From positions 89,698,988 to 89,762,987 of the forward strand of contig CM062820.1 of assembly GCA_031772625.1 (NCBI GenBank): a stretch of DNA of 64,000 nucleotides. Direction: 5' to 3'. The notes under the pieces are model-generated. The model made no database searches. It was not told the origin of the DNA and was given only the letters and a program-made list of their open reading frames with translations. Positions 11,267 to 22,137 of the stretch are shown piece by piece; position 1 is the first letter of the stretch; every line of letters starts with the position of its first letter. The stretch comes from Pinus tabuliformis. Its lineage: Eukaryota; Streptophyta; Pinopsida; Pinales; Pinaceae. The position numbers and the translations under genes were made by a program.

Positions 11267-14200
11267 TTAAAATTCTCTCTATGAATATTAGAGGTCTTGG
11301 AGCGAACCCAAAATTTTTGGCTCTTAAGAATTTATTTCATTCATCCTCATCTAAAATAATCCTTATTCAAGAAACCATGCATGGCAGTCCTGAAACAATT
11401 GCCTATTTCAGGCGCATGTTTCCAACATGGCATATTGTTGTGACTGGGGCTTTTGGTCTTTCCGGGGGCCTAGCTGTTCTATGGGATCCGGCCTGGATAT
11501 CGGCCAGGGCTTTTAGATGTTTTGACGGCATCCTGATTCTTGCAAAATTCAGGGGCATGGCTGGTATTGTTCATATTCTGAATGTTTACGCCCCATATAA
11601 GGATCGTCTTTCATACTGGAAACGATTCTTTTCCTCTGAGATTATGGAAATTGACTCTTTATTGATAGCAGGTGATTTGAACTGTACTTTGAGTAATGAT
11701 GAAGTGTGGGGCAGAGGTAGGAAAAATGATCCAGTGGGAGGTATCATTAGGGAGGCTATACTCCAGTACAACTTTGTGGATATTTTTCCATCAAAGTTGG
11801 CTCCTACTTGGGATAATGGGAGATCCAAGTATGCATATCTTGCTAAAAGACTTGATCGCTTCTTAATCCATGACAGGTTGGTGGATCGTCTTGGGTTACC
11901 CTCCTCAAATATTTTACCATGTTTTATTTCTGATCATAGACCTATTTCCCTGCAATGGATTACTCAGAGCCACAGGAAGGGTTATCCTTTCAAGTTTAAC
12001 AGAATATGGTTGGAGGATGTTGCGTTCAATAATATTGTTCAAGATTCTTGGCTATCGTCCTCTCCACGTTGCCCATCCTCTCATGTTGAATCCTTATAGT
12101 GTCGCCTGGTGCATCTCAAGAAAAGAGTTAAAGAATGGCAATTCAAAAAGAAGCGTTCTAACATATTAGCTCTTCTAGATATAAATAGGTAGCTTGACAA
12201 GATTGTGGAGAGATTGACTAATAACAAAATTTCTTTAGATCTGTGTGCCCAGATTAGGGAGCTGGAAAGAAGCAAGCATCAACTTCGGGCCATTGAAGAA
12301 GCATCCTGGAGACTGAAAAGCAGAGCGATTTGGTTAAAAGAGGGTGACAAGAACACAAATTTTTTTCACAGATATGCAAACAAAAGACGAGAAACAAATT
12401 CAATATGGGAGATAAAAGATGAGGAGGGCAACCTGTTGCAGACTCAGGATGATATTACAAAAGAAGCTGTCAAATTTTTTTCAAAATTCATACAAAAGGA
12501 ACCGGGACATCGGCATTGAAGATATCATCTGGGGTATCGAACCCTTTCCTTCCATGTTCGATGAGGAACAAAATGACCTATTATTTGCTAAAGTCACTGA
12601 GGAGGAGCTATTGTCAGTCATGAAATCTTTTAAAAAAGATAAAAGTCCAGGCCTTGACGGTTGGACCATAGACTTTTTTATTCATTTCTTCGATCTGATT
12701 AAAAATGATCTTTTGGGTATAGTAAAGGAATCCAGGATTACGGACAAAATAAACCATATTATCTCCTCTACATTCATTACCTTAGTCCCAAAAAAAAAGG
12801 TTTCTCTCACTTTTTTAGACTTCAAACCCCTTTCACTTTGCAATACCATATACAAAATAATTTCCAAAATCATATCAAGGAGAATCTGAGGCATCCTATC
12901 TAGCTTTTTATCCCATGAACAACATGGCTTCTTAATCGAAAGGAATATATTGGAAGTTGTTGCTATTACATAAGAATGCCTGCACTCAATGCACACAAAA
13001 AATATCGAAGCGGCCATCCTGAAAATTGACCTTAAGAAGGCTTATGACTGTCTCGATTGGGGATTTCTAAGATGTCCTCTTATCAAAATTGGGCTCAATA
13101 ATCAATGTACTAATTGGATAATGGCTTGTGTGGAAAATGTCAATTATGCCATTCTTATAAATGGTATTCCATCTACCTTCTTCTCTGCTGCCAGAGGTCT
13201 TTGTCAGGGATGTTCCCTTTCCCCCCTTCTGTTCATTCTGGTTATGGACTCTCTAAGCCTTCATATAAAAAGAGTTGTTAGGGAGGGTAGATGGTCGCCC
13301 ACTTTCAATCAGCAGGGGTAACTATTTTTCTCATAACTTATTTGTGGATGACATTTTGATTTTTGCAATGCTCTGTCGGCAGTCCTAGTACTGTCTGCAT
13401 GGAATTTTGGAAATTTTTCAAAGAGCTACAGGTCTTCTTATAAATGTCGGCAAATCTTCATTTTATCATGGGGATGTAAATATGGAAATAATAGATTATC
13501 TGGTCCATCTCTACAATATACAAGCGAAACCTCTTAAAGAGGGCATTAAATACTTGGGGTACCATCTGAAACCATCGGGTTATACAAATGCTGACTGGAC
13601 GTGGATCCTCAACAGGTACTTTATAAGAATAGCAGGATGGGAATATAAATGTCTTTCTATGGCCAGGAGGATGATATTAACTCAATCTATGTTGGCCCAG
13701 CTAATGGTATATTGGGCCCATTTATTTTATATACCGGCAAGTGTTATTCATAATCTGAATAGATTAACAACAAATTTTATATGGGGGGGTAACAAGGAAA
13801 AAAGGAAATTTCCCCTGTCTAAACTATCAAACCTTACCCTTCCAAAGAAGATGGGGGGATGGGGTATCATGGATCTGTGAAAGTTTGGTCTTGCTTTGCT
13901 GTGTAAATCTTTATGGAGAGCTGTTTTGGGGGACAGTATATGGAGTAAGTCCATCAGATTGAAATACATGGGCAATAGAGATATTACTTATTGGTACAGG
14001 AAAAAATCGATAGGATCTGACCGGGGATCTGCTATATGGAGGAGCTTCCATAAGATACAAGAGTTCTTTTTCAAAAACCTTGTGTGGAGCTTTCAGACAG
14101 GGAACAACATTATTATAGGTCTTGATCCCATTATGGGCGGAGAAGAAGATATTTCTTTTTCTCCTCAGTTATTACATTTCCTCCACCAAATAGGAATTTT

Positions 14201-15393
14201 TAACTAGGCACAGGTTATTGATAAATGGCAGGGTTCTATTCCCATCTGGAAAAATGCCTCTGCGCTGGGCCTAAATGGTTTATTAGCACTTCAATGGAAT
14301 CAGATTATATGGAAAATGAAGAACAAGGGGATATGCAGATCTGAAGATGAGGATGGTATTGTCTGGAAGGGGAAGGGAGGGAAGATGAATGTTCATGTAA
14401 AAGACATATATCTATCTCTTCTAGAGGTCCATTTTCCACTTTCTGAAAACATCTTCCCATACACGTTTTGGAAATCTGGGTGCCCCTATAAGATTATCAT
14501 ATTCTCATGGCTTGTTTTTCACAATAAAAATCTTACCTGGGACAATCTGCAAAAGAGGAACTGGTATGGACCTGCTATCTGCTCTATTTGCAAATCTGAG
14601 GAAGAAAACAATTTACACATTTTCATAAAATGTATTCATTCTCAGGTGCTTTGGAAGAATTGGCCCTTATTTTGGCTTCAATTATATTTCTCATTCCTCT
14701 ATTAAAGAAGCATTTGTATGGTGGAGTAAACAGAAAGTGTATTGGAGACCTATCCCTCTTTTAGTTTTTTGGTCGATCTGGAAATGGAGGAATAAGGTTA
14801 TTTTTCAAGACAGAAAGGATAGTTTTAAAACAGTTTTTGATCTTATCGTTTCCCAGTATAGTGCATTTCCACCCTCCATCACTCAGCAGAAAAAAGATAA
14901 GTCAAAGGAAAAATTACCTATCCATATGAGTTATCCTAGGGCTCATTTTGATGGGGCTGCTCAAAATGGAATATGTGCTTGTGGTGTCTTCATTAGTATA
15001 CAGGAGGATCAGCACTTTGCTATCTATTGGAATGGGGGAGAAGGAACAAACAACAAAGCGGAAGCTATGGCTCTATCTGGACTTCTTCTATTCTGTCACT
15101 TCCTTAATATAAATTCCCTGTAGATCTATGGAGACTCAAAACTCATTATAGACCATGTAAACGGTAAGATCTCCATAAAAAATCACAATCTGTCTGGTTG
15201 GATGAACAGAATCGCTTCTCTCTGGAAATCCACAAAGGATTTCTCCATTATCCATGTCGACAGATCACAGAATATACTTGTAGATGAACTATCAAAGAAA
15301 GGGCTCCATTCACAGATTGACGAATGGAATATGAACATAACAGTAGGGAACGATACGTATCATATGCAGGAATTCTCTCTTCCGGGTATATAG
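11263..15393 (+). pseudogene. LINE ORF2: endonuclease, reverse transcriptase, zf-RVT, RNase H
   Basis: The enzyme that would nick the target and copy LINE RNA into DNA. Endonuclease (11263-12099): MNIRGLG, the metal-binding E in QETMHG, LIAGDLNC and SDHRPISLQW. Reverse transcriptase (about 12560-13400): SPGLDGWTIDFF, HEQHGFLIERNI, motif A LKIDLKKAYDCLDW, motif B with GLCQGCSLSPLLF (normally GLRQGDPLSPLLF) and motif C FVDDILIF. A zf-RVT domain (SGCPYKIIIFSWLVFHNK, then CSICKSEEENNLHIFIKC) lies at about 14470-14650. RNase H (about 14940-15340) has FDGA, NNKAEAM and YGDSK. In-frame stops are at 12097, 12190, 12887, 12971, 13386, 13878, 14205 and 15121, with frameshifts near 12503, 13316 and 14697. 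Total length, about 1375 codons, is normal for the family. Confidence 0.88.
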
Positions 15394-15690
15394 TGATCTT
15401 TCATAAGGCCCTGGTATGTATCATGAACCTGTCTTTCAGATTATTTTTCCAAAAGCAATGTTTCTCAGTTTTTGAAAATATCGCCGGTTGTGGATCTTGT
15501 CTCCTATCCCCAGAATCTATCTATGATTGGTATCCATAACATTATTTTGTATCCAGCATATTTGCTGCATAGATTGTTTATCGAGCTACAAGATATTGCC
15601 TCTCTATCTTACTATTTTTGTATTTGGAATCAATAATATATAATACTATCAAGCTTTTTTTCGTACTGAAAAAAATAAATAAATAAAAAT

Positions 15691-15722
<32 letters not shown>
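15394..15722 (+). other. LINE 3' UTR, A-rich tail and TA tract
   Basis: After the ORF2 stop there are about 270 noncoding bases. Then comes an A-rich tail made of AAATAAATAAAT-type units (15669-15695), followed by (TA)n at 15697-15722. The tail is the expected end of target-primed reverse transcription. Confidence 0.75.
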
Positions 15723-15728
<6 letters not shown>

Positions 15729-15776
15729 AATCACTTTATTTAAGAAAAAGAAAATCCTTCCACGTAAACCATAATA

Positions 15777-15965
15777 AACTCCTTCCCATAAGTTGCACCA
15801 TTAAAAGGGCTCAAACCACTTTATTTGGTTATGGCACCAATACATTGACTTCCCATGTGATTTATTTGATTATGTAACCAACAATGTAAACTCCTTCCAT
15901 ATGTTGCACCATTAAAAGGGCTCACACCACTTTATTTGGTAATGGCACCAATAGATTGACTTTAT
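15777..15965. repeat. Tandem duplication, 111-bp period
   Basis: Two copies containing TTGCACCATTAAAAGGGCTC and ACCACTTTATTTGG; a short third fragment (ATGGCACC) follows. Confidence 0.8.
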
Positions 15966-16973
15966 GGCACCCGGTACATTGACCTTAATATAATTACCAG
16001 GTACGTGTGTCTTTAATATAATTTACCAGGTTCGTGTGCAGTTGACGAATATTTTCAGCCCGTTGACACATTAACAAGGGGGATTAGACCTGGTTATTCA
16101 ACAACACGTTTGAATGATAGTAACAACCTTTCCTTCTATGTCAACCGATACAAGTGCTCGCCCCTATTGGCTTCGGCCTCTCTGCATGGTGACCCTTGTG
16201 CACCTCGATTGATTGTAGAAGCACCCTTGATCGACTGTATAAGCTCACAGACTTTGAGATCTGCTCTCAGCTGACTAAAATGGCCTTCGGCCCACGTGTC
16301 TTGGCTATCAACATGGTGATCTGCTGGTGCGACCACGGTCCCCACAGGATCTTGCCTGTTTTTCTAGTGGAATATTGATCCCCCAGATTCCACCTGATTC
16401 AAAGCACAGGAAGAACATGATATGTCCTTTCGGCCCTCGAAATATTATGATTACTTAGTGCTCCAACGCTTTCAATCGACAACCATATGGAGCTTCGACA
16501 CACAATAAATTATGACGTGCTGCTTTTTATAGGTTGTTGGGTCACAGGGGAGCAAGGCTCCTTCGGCTAGTTCGAAATAGAATAGATGCGCAACTTGCAA
16601 ATACCAAAATTTTGTCGAAAATAAAAAAATAAATGTTGGATGTTTGTGTATCCAGGCTGCTGCACAACTACCTACCTGACGGCATGGTTCCAAGTTGGCT
16701 TTGCTATGGATTTTCGACCTTCGACAGACACCTTTCGTCCCACCAACGGTCAATGTAATTATGTGAAACACCCAAACTCTCATGCCATAACAAACAATTA
16801 TCTCGACTTTGACCCCTCGGTGCGCTCGTCTTACCTTCTAGATATCGATGCTATGGCTTCTGGACCAACACAATGTCGCAGAACCTGATATTGGAAATGA
16901 CGTGATTCTTCTCTTCTCTTCTTTCTTCTTTTTCTTGGGGCCCTTTTATAAAATAATTCTTCTACAACTAGTG
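15966..16973. other. No gene seen
   Basis: Mixed noncoding sequence with a higher GC patch (16130-16900). Opposed short frames at 16472-16783 (minus) and 16640-16888 (plus) have no recognisable motif. It continues into the sequence right of the LARD insertion at 21318. Confidence 0.4.
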
Positions 16974-17977
16974 TGTCACGCCCCTACACCTGCGGTAGTC
17001 TTCCAACCACTTGTAGCAAGGTGCGGCACCACCGAACGCGTTCTTTTCACCAATACTAACGTTCGTGGGCTATGCCTACTTTCACATTAACATACTTAGC
17101 TTGTGTTTCACAACTAAGTAAAAGCAATTATCCTTTATACTTAATGAAGCCCATACTCATTCATTATCATCATGCAATTAACCAAGAACATCAACAATTG
17201 CAACGAGTATAAAGGGGAGGGGCAACTCCCCGTAATGTGAATCTGCCCGACAATTTTATTAAGAATATCAGATTACAATACACCAGTGTGTCTTGGCCAA
17301 ACCAAGTCTCACACTTAACCAAATTTTACAATAGATAGGCAACCTGCCTTTTATAACATCTTCTGCATCTCTTGCACAAAGGACGATGCTCACCCAAGCC
17401 ACCAAGAATCCTTGCCAAGTCTTACACCAAGAAACGTACACCAAAATTCACCCAACACATGGCACACCTTGCCAACCATCAACTAAGGATGCAAGTCTGC
17501 ACAATCTCCAAGACTAATGCGCATGAGATATGCACATTTCCTTCACCAAAACTGCGCACTCCTCTTGTCCTCCTTGCGAAGATGTTATGAGCGAATGTCT
17601 TGTTGTTGAAATGAGCCTCCATGCTCACTTATATATATGCATATTACATGGGTTTTCATGTGGGGTGGAAGCCCCTTGGCCGACCCCCAAAACACCCACA
17701 ACGCATCCTTAAAATGCTTTTCCATAGGTCGGCCTGCCCTCACGCAAGCTCCCTTCCAATTCGCATATAAGTTGTCCAAACGTTCCACGCACTTCTCCTA
17801 AGTGTCGCAAACTGTTCTCCTTTCATCGCTTTTATTGTCGCATTATTTTCGCAGTCCGTCGTAGCTTCTTCACACTTCCGCCGTTCAGCGCACCCGCGGG
17901 CCCGTCTGTGCGCCCGCCCGCGCCCGCGTGCACGACCTTGCCCGGCGCCCGTCGCACTGCAGCTCGAAGGCCTTACA
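16974..17977 (-). repeat. LARD 3' LTR (minus sense)
   Basis: 1004 bp. On the plus strand it starts TGTCACGCCCCTAC and ends GGCCTTACA. It contains a minus-strand TATA-type box near 17629-17638 and a GC-rich block at 17880-17960. Confidence 0.92.
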
Positions 17978-17990
17978 TCCTCCTCCACCT
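17978..17990 (-). other. LARD polypurine tract
   Basis: Minus-strand AGGTGGAGGAGGA directly precedes the 3' LTR, as expected for the plus-strand DNA primer. Confidence 0.75.
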
Positions 17991-20300
17991 GAAATCGTTG
18001 TCGTCCTCGACAACATACCATCTCGGTAGCCATCCACCAAGATCATCATCATCCATGATGTTGACTCCTCCACACAAAGCAACATCCTTGCAACATATGT
18101 AGAGCCTCATCTCCATCATGCTTCGACTTAGTGACCAACTGCCACCAAGCTCACCATACCAAGGTATGCACCTCAACGGTATGCACTCCATCAGATGTCA
18201 TCTCAATCCATGATTACTGACCTCCTGTCTTCATCATGTGTCCCCATGTGAACTGCTGCCATGATACTCCAACACGATGCCAACACATCTCTGCCCACTG
18301 CATACCCTCATGTCTCGAACGAGTCGGATGGCCAGTCCAACTGCCATGCTCAAACCATGAGAGTGAACATCCTCATGCCACCATCAGTCGTTTCTCAAAA
18401 CATCCTGCCACATCCTCGACTCATCAAGAATCTATCTCCATAATCCATGCTCAGGTCCATGGAAACTCCATCCATCTCATCTGCAACATGCTGTCCATGA
18501 TGTTTGGTGTCAATGTGCTACATGAAATCAGCCACATCTATCCCAACATCATCATGTGTGTGTGTCCTTCATATGAAGAGATCAACTCTCGATGTGCCAC
18601 ATCTAGGTCCATGAAGCACCCCTTCATCATATCTACAATGTGTCATCTCTCAAGTCTGCCATAGAAACAAGTATGCACTTGTCTCACCTGTCCATGTGCT
18701 GCTCAATCAGCTCCCATGTGCCAAAAGTAGTTGAGTCTCGACTCAACCCATGCCCAAGTGCAGCCACCAAGGCATCATCATCATCGTTGTAACTCCATCA
18801 CCTCAAAGTGTCTCATATCGATCCTCTACATCAAGTCACTCTTCCAAGCCATGCCCATACATGTACTTTGAAAGTATGCATCCCATACTGCATCAAAGTC
18901 CCTTGACCTCAGCTCCTCAATGTATCAAATCCTCTATGTCCACCATGTATGAAGTCCCTAAAAGTCACAACAATCTCATGTCATCATGAGCTCCTTGAGT
19001 CATCTCCAACCAACATCTCCATGTAGTAGGAATGCTCCATAATCTGCTCACAATTCCATCCAAGTCCATGGCCTTGTTGTACATAAGTGCACAACCTCTC
19101 CATCGACTCATAAGTAGTAAGTCTCCATGTCACACTAGCAAATCCACCTACACAACATCCTTGCCTTAGCACTCCTCATTGGATGTCCATGACACCTCTA
19201 CAAGTGCTCCCACATAATGTCCCTGCATAAGGCTGCCATGCTCCATGCCTCCAACCTGATGTCCATGACTAAGTTGCCCATGTAGTCCAACCAAGTAGAC
19301 TCATCACAACAATCTGTCATCTCACCCAAGTCTTCAATCTTCGGTTTAGTGAACTCGGTCACTCAACCATATCATCATGTCATGAGTCTCTTCCATCATA
19401 GCTCCTCCACCAAAGTGTCCACTAAGACTATCTCTTGGTCTCGGCCATGAGAAGTCCACCCAAGCATCATCATGTGTGCGCCCTCCTCAACTGTCCATGA
19501 GTCATGCTGGGCACTTAGCCAAATCTCCATATGGATAAAGCATGACCCAATCATCCACTACGATCATCAAGTTCCTCCCTTGTCACGGGCCCTTACACCT
19601 TTCATCACAAGGTCACAAGCAACCCCAACAAGTCCTGCAACAATCAACAATCCTTTCTCCTCCATACAAGGTCTCATCATAAACATCCATGGTAAGATGC
19701 TCTCTTGCATTGGCAAACTGGCTTTGCCCTTCCCTGCATACGATCCACCTACCAAATGCTCAAATGAAACACAAGTATCAATACTTACTTCATCATCATT
19801 GTCATGAGGTTCCTCCATATGAGTATCCTCATCCATCCATGCTAGAAAACTGCACGATCTTGGTCCAACTTGATCAATCTCAAGTTCATCCTCCATCATG
19901 GTCATGTCTGCAACATCTTCAATCATCATCACTTCCTCTTCCTTGATAGCACAATCTGCAACTTCACCTTACTCCACTGTCCAACCAAGTTGAAGAAGTT
20001 CGTCTTCAACATTCTTTTCCAAGACTTCAAGTTCTCTTCGAATTTGGGGATTCTCTTCTTTCAACCGCTTCAACCTGTATAAGGTAAGCAAGAGCTTCCC
20101 TTCGCATTCTTCCAAACTTGCCATGCCTTGTCGTTCAGCTTGGTCCAAGCACTAAGCTTCACCTTTGCTAAACCTGCTTCCACTGTCACGAGCAACCCTG
20201 CTCAAACCGAGTCTTGAAACTACCTTCAAATGCTTCAACACCTGAACCTGTTCAAGTCTCAATACTTGTCATCAACTTCAAACCTTCACGAGCAAACCTT
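17991..20300 (-). other. LARD interior, noncoding, CCATG-rich
   Basis: About 2.3 kb with an unusual density of CATG, TCCATG, CATCATC and CAAGT words. The longest frames (18236-18664 plus; 19567-19932 minus) have no domain that I recognise. The minus one is in element sense and acidic; a gag relic cannot be excluded, but nothing supports it. Confidence 0.6.
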
Positions 20301-20312
20301 GCTCTGATACCA
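20301..20312 (-). other. LARD primer-binding site (tRNA-iMet)
   Basis: Minus strand reads TGGTATCAGAGC, followed by AAGG, two bases inside the 5' LTR end. It matches the initiator methionine tRNA 3' end used by many plant elements. Confidence 0.92.
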
Positions 20313-20314
20313 AC

Positions 20315-21317
20315 TGTCACGCCCCTACACCTGCGGTAGTCTTCCAACCGCTTGTAGCAAGGTGCGGCACCACCAAACACGTTCTTTTCACCAATACTAA
20401 CGTTCGTGGACTGCGCCTACTTTCACATTAACATACTTAGCTTGTGTTTCGCAACTAAGTAAAAGCAATTATCCTTTATACTTAATGAAGCCCATACTCA
20501 TTCATTATCATCGTGCAATTAACCAAGAACATCAACAATTGCAACAAGTATAAAGGGGAGGGGCAACTCCCCGTAATGTGAGTCTACCCGACAATTTTAT
20601 TAAGAATATCAGATTACAATACGCCAGTGTGTCTTGGCCGAACCAAGTCTCACACTTAACCAAATTTTACAATAGACAGGCAACTTGCCTTTTATAACAT
20701 CTTGTGCATCTCTTGCACAAAGGACGGTGCTCACCTGAGCCACCAAGAATCCTTGCCAAGTCTTACACCAAGAACCGTACACCAAAATTCACCCAACACA
20801 TGGCACACCTTGCCAACCATCAACTAAGATACAAGTCTGCGCAATCTCCAAGACTAATGCGCATGAGATATGCGCATTTCCTTCACCAAAACTGCGCACT
20901 CCTCTTGTCCTCCTTGCGAAGATGTTATGAGCGAATGTCTTGTTGTTGAAATGAGCCTCCATGCTCACTTATATATATGCATATTACATGGGTTTTCATG
21001 TGGGGTGGCAGCCCCTTGGCCAACCCCCAAAACACCCACAACGCATCCTTAAAATGCTTTTCCATAGGTCGGCCTGCCCTCACGCAAGCTCCCTTCCAAT
21101 TCGCATATAAGTTGTACAAACGTTCCACGCACTTCTCCTAAGTGTCGCAAATTGTTCTCCTTTCGTCGCTTTTATTGTCGCATTATTTCCGCAGTCCGTC
21201 GCAACTTCGTCGCACTTCCGCCGTTCAGAGCGCCCGGGCGCCCGTCCGTGCGCCCGCCCGCGCCCGTGTGCACGACCTCGCCCAGCGCCCGTTGCACTGT
21301 AGCTCGAAGGCCTTACA
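20315..21317 (-). repeat. LARD 5' LTR (minus sense)
   Basis: 1003 bp, same boundaries as the other LTR; differences are mostly single transitions. Confidence 0.92.
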
Positions 21318-21545
21318 TAGTGGGTGTCATAAAAAAAACAAAAACTCGCAGAAAAATAAACCTTAGAAAATTCAATAATAATGAACTAATTACGGTGGCT
21401 ATTGAGAACCACTGAAATTGCTGAAATTCTAGCTAGGGTGAAATCACCAAAAACTAGTTTCTATTGAAATCCTGAATCATGATATTTTCTTCAAGTTGAT
21501 TTATAATAAACACTCAGGCTGGTAGGATGCACAACTCTGATACCA
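21318..21545 (-). other. Leader fragment and PBS of another minus-strand LTR element
   Basis: Minus-strand TGGTATCAGAGT (about 21534-21545) is a primer-binding-like site that lies one to two bases from an LTR end at 21548 (GAATCTTACA on minus). The leader to its left is interrupted by the LARD insertion. Confidence 0.6.
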
Positions 21546-21547
21546 TT

Positions 21548-22137
21548 GTAAGATTCTTAAATGATAAAATTATAATAAATATAGTACACTTAGTGTTCCT
21601 AAAGAAATAAAATTTCAACCAAGATAAGAACACAAATGGGCTCTAGATGATAAAATTATAATAAATATAGTACACTTAGTGTTCCTAAAGAAATAAAATT
21701 TCAACCAAGATAAGAACACAAATGGGATCTAGAAATGCAACCCTTTATTTATATTGCCAGCTGAAGAAAATGATACATGCCCATATATTAAAATTGTAAA
21801 CCTTGCAAATGGCATGCACCGTTGCTCAAAAATAACAAACAAATCTAAGACACTGAAGCCCGCTTGTGAATCCTGGATGGATCCACCACACAAATTTCAC
21901 TGTGAGGTTTTCGTCTTGGGATCAAGCTAGAAATGGCCACTCAAAGTTCTCAACAAACACATAATAATATAGAGAAACTTCAAATGATCCAAATGCCTAG
22001 ATCCTATCCCCTTTTATAAGCTTGATGGACTCTTTAGAAACTTTATTTTATTATTTTTCCTCGAAAAATGAAGGAAAATACCATGGGCATATACCATGGG
22101 AAAATCAATGGTAAATACTATGGGTAGATTCCGTCTA
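21548..22137 (-). repeat. LTR fragment, minus sense, with an internal 86-bp duplication
   Basis: On the minus strand it ends GAATCTTACA next to the PBS-like site. It holds a TATA-type TATAAATAAA near 21745. Positions 21563-21648 are repeated at 21649-21734 almost exactly. The outer boundary is uncertain; copia coding sequence starts at about 22138. Confidence 0.55.

Larger units (their letters stand above)
7757..15700 (+). mobile_element. LINE, plant L1-type, nearly full length, inactive
   Basis: A non-LTR retrotransposon of about 7.9 kb. In order it has a 5' UTR with a duplicated monomer, ORF1 with a DUF4283-like domain, ORF2 with apurinic-type endonuclease, reverse transcriptase, zf-RVT and RNase H, then a 3' UTR and an A-rich tail. 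Presence of RNase H is typical of plant L1 elements. The 5' end is placed where the sequence leaves the TA tract (TTGATCAGAGC) and is approximate. Both ORFs carry several stops and single-base frameshifts, so the copy is dead, but it seems barely truncated, which is uncommon for LINEs. Confidence 0.85.
16974..21317 (-). mobile_element. Non-autonomous noncoding LTR retrotransposon (LARD-like)
   Basis: A complete 4.34-kb element flanked by the 5-bp target duplication TAGTG (16969-16973 and 21318-21322). Two LTRs of about 1 kb have TG...CA ends when read on either strand. The primer site shows that it is transcribed on the minus strand. The 2.3-kb interior has no gag or pol motif. The LTRs differ at about 19 of the first 440 aligned bases, nearly all transitions, so insertion is fairly old but not ancient. 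LARD or a related derivative class is the best label; the autonomous partner is not in the window. Confidence 0.9.

Noticed and set aside
18236-18664. 142-codon plus-strand frame in the LARD interior
   Set aside because: Antisense to the element and dominated by Cys/His/Ser from CATG-rich DNA; no motif.
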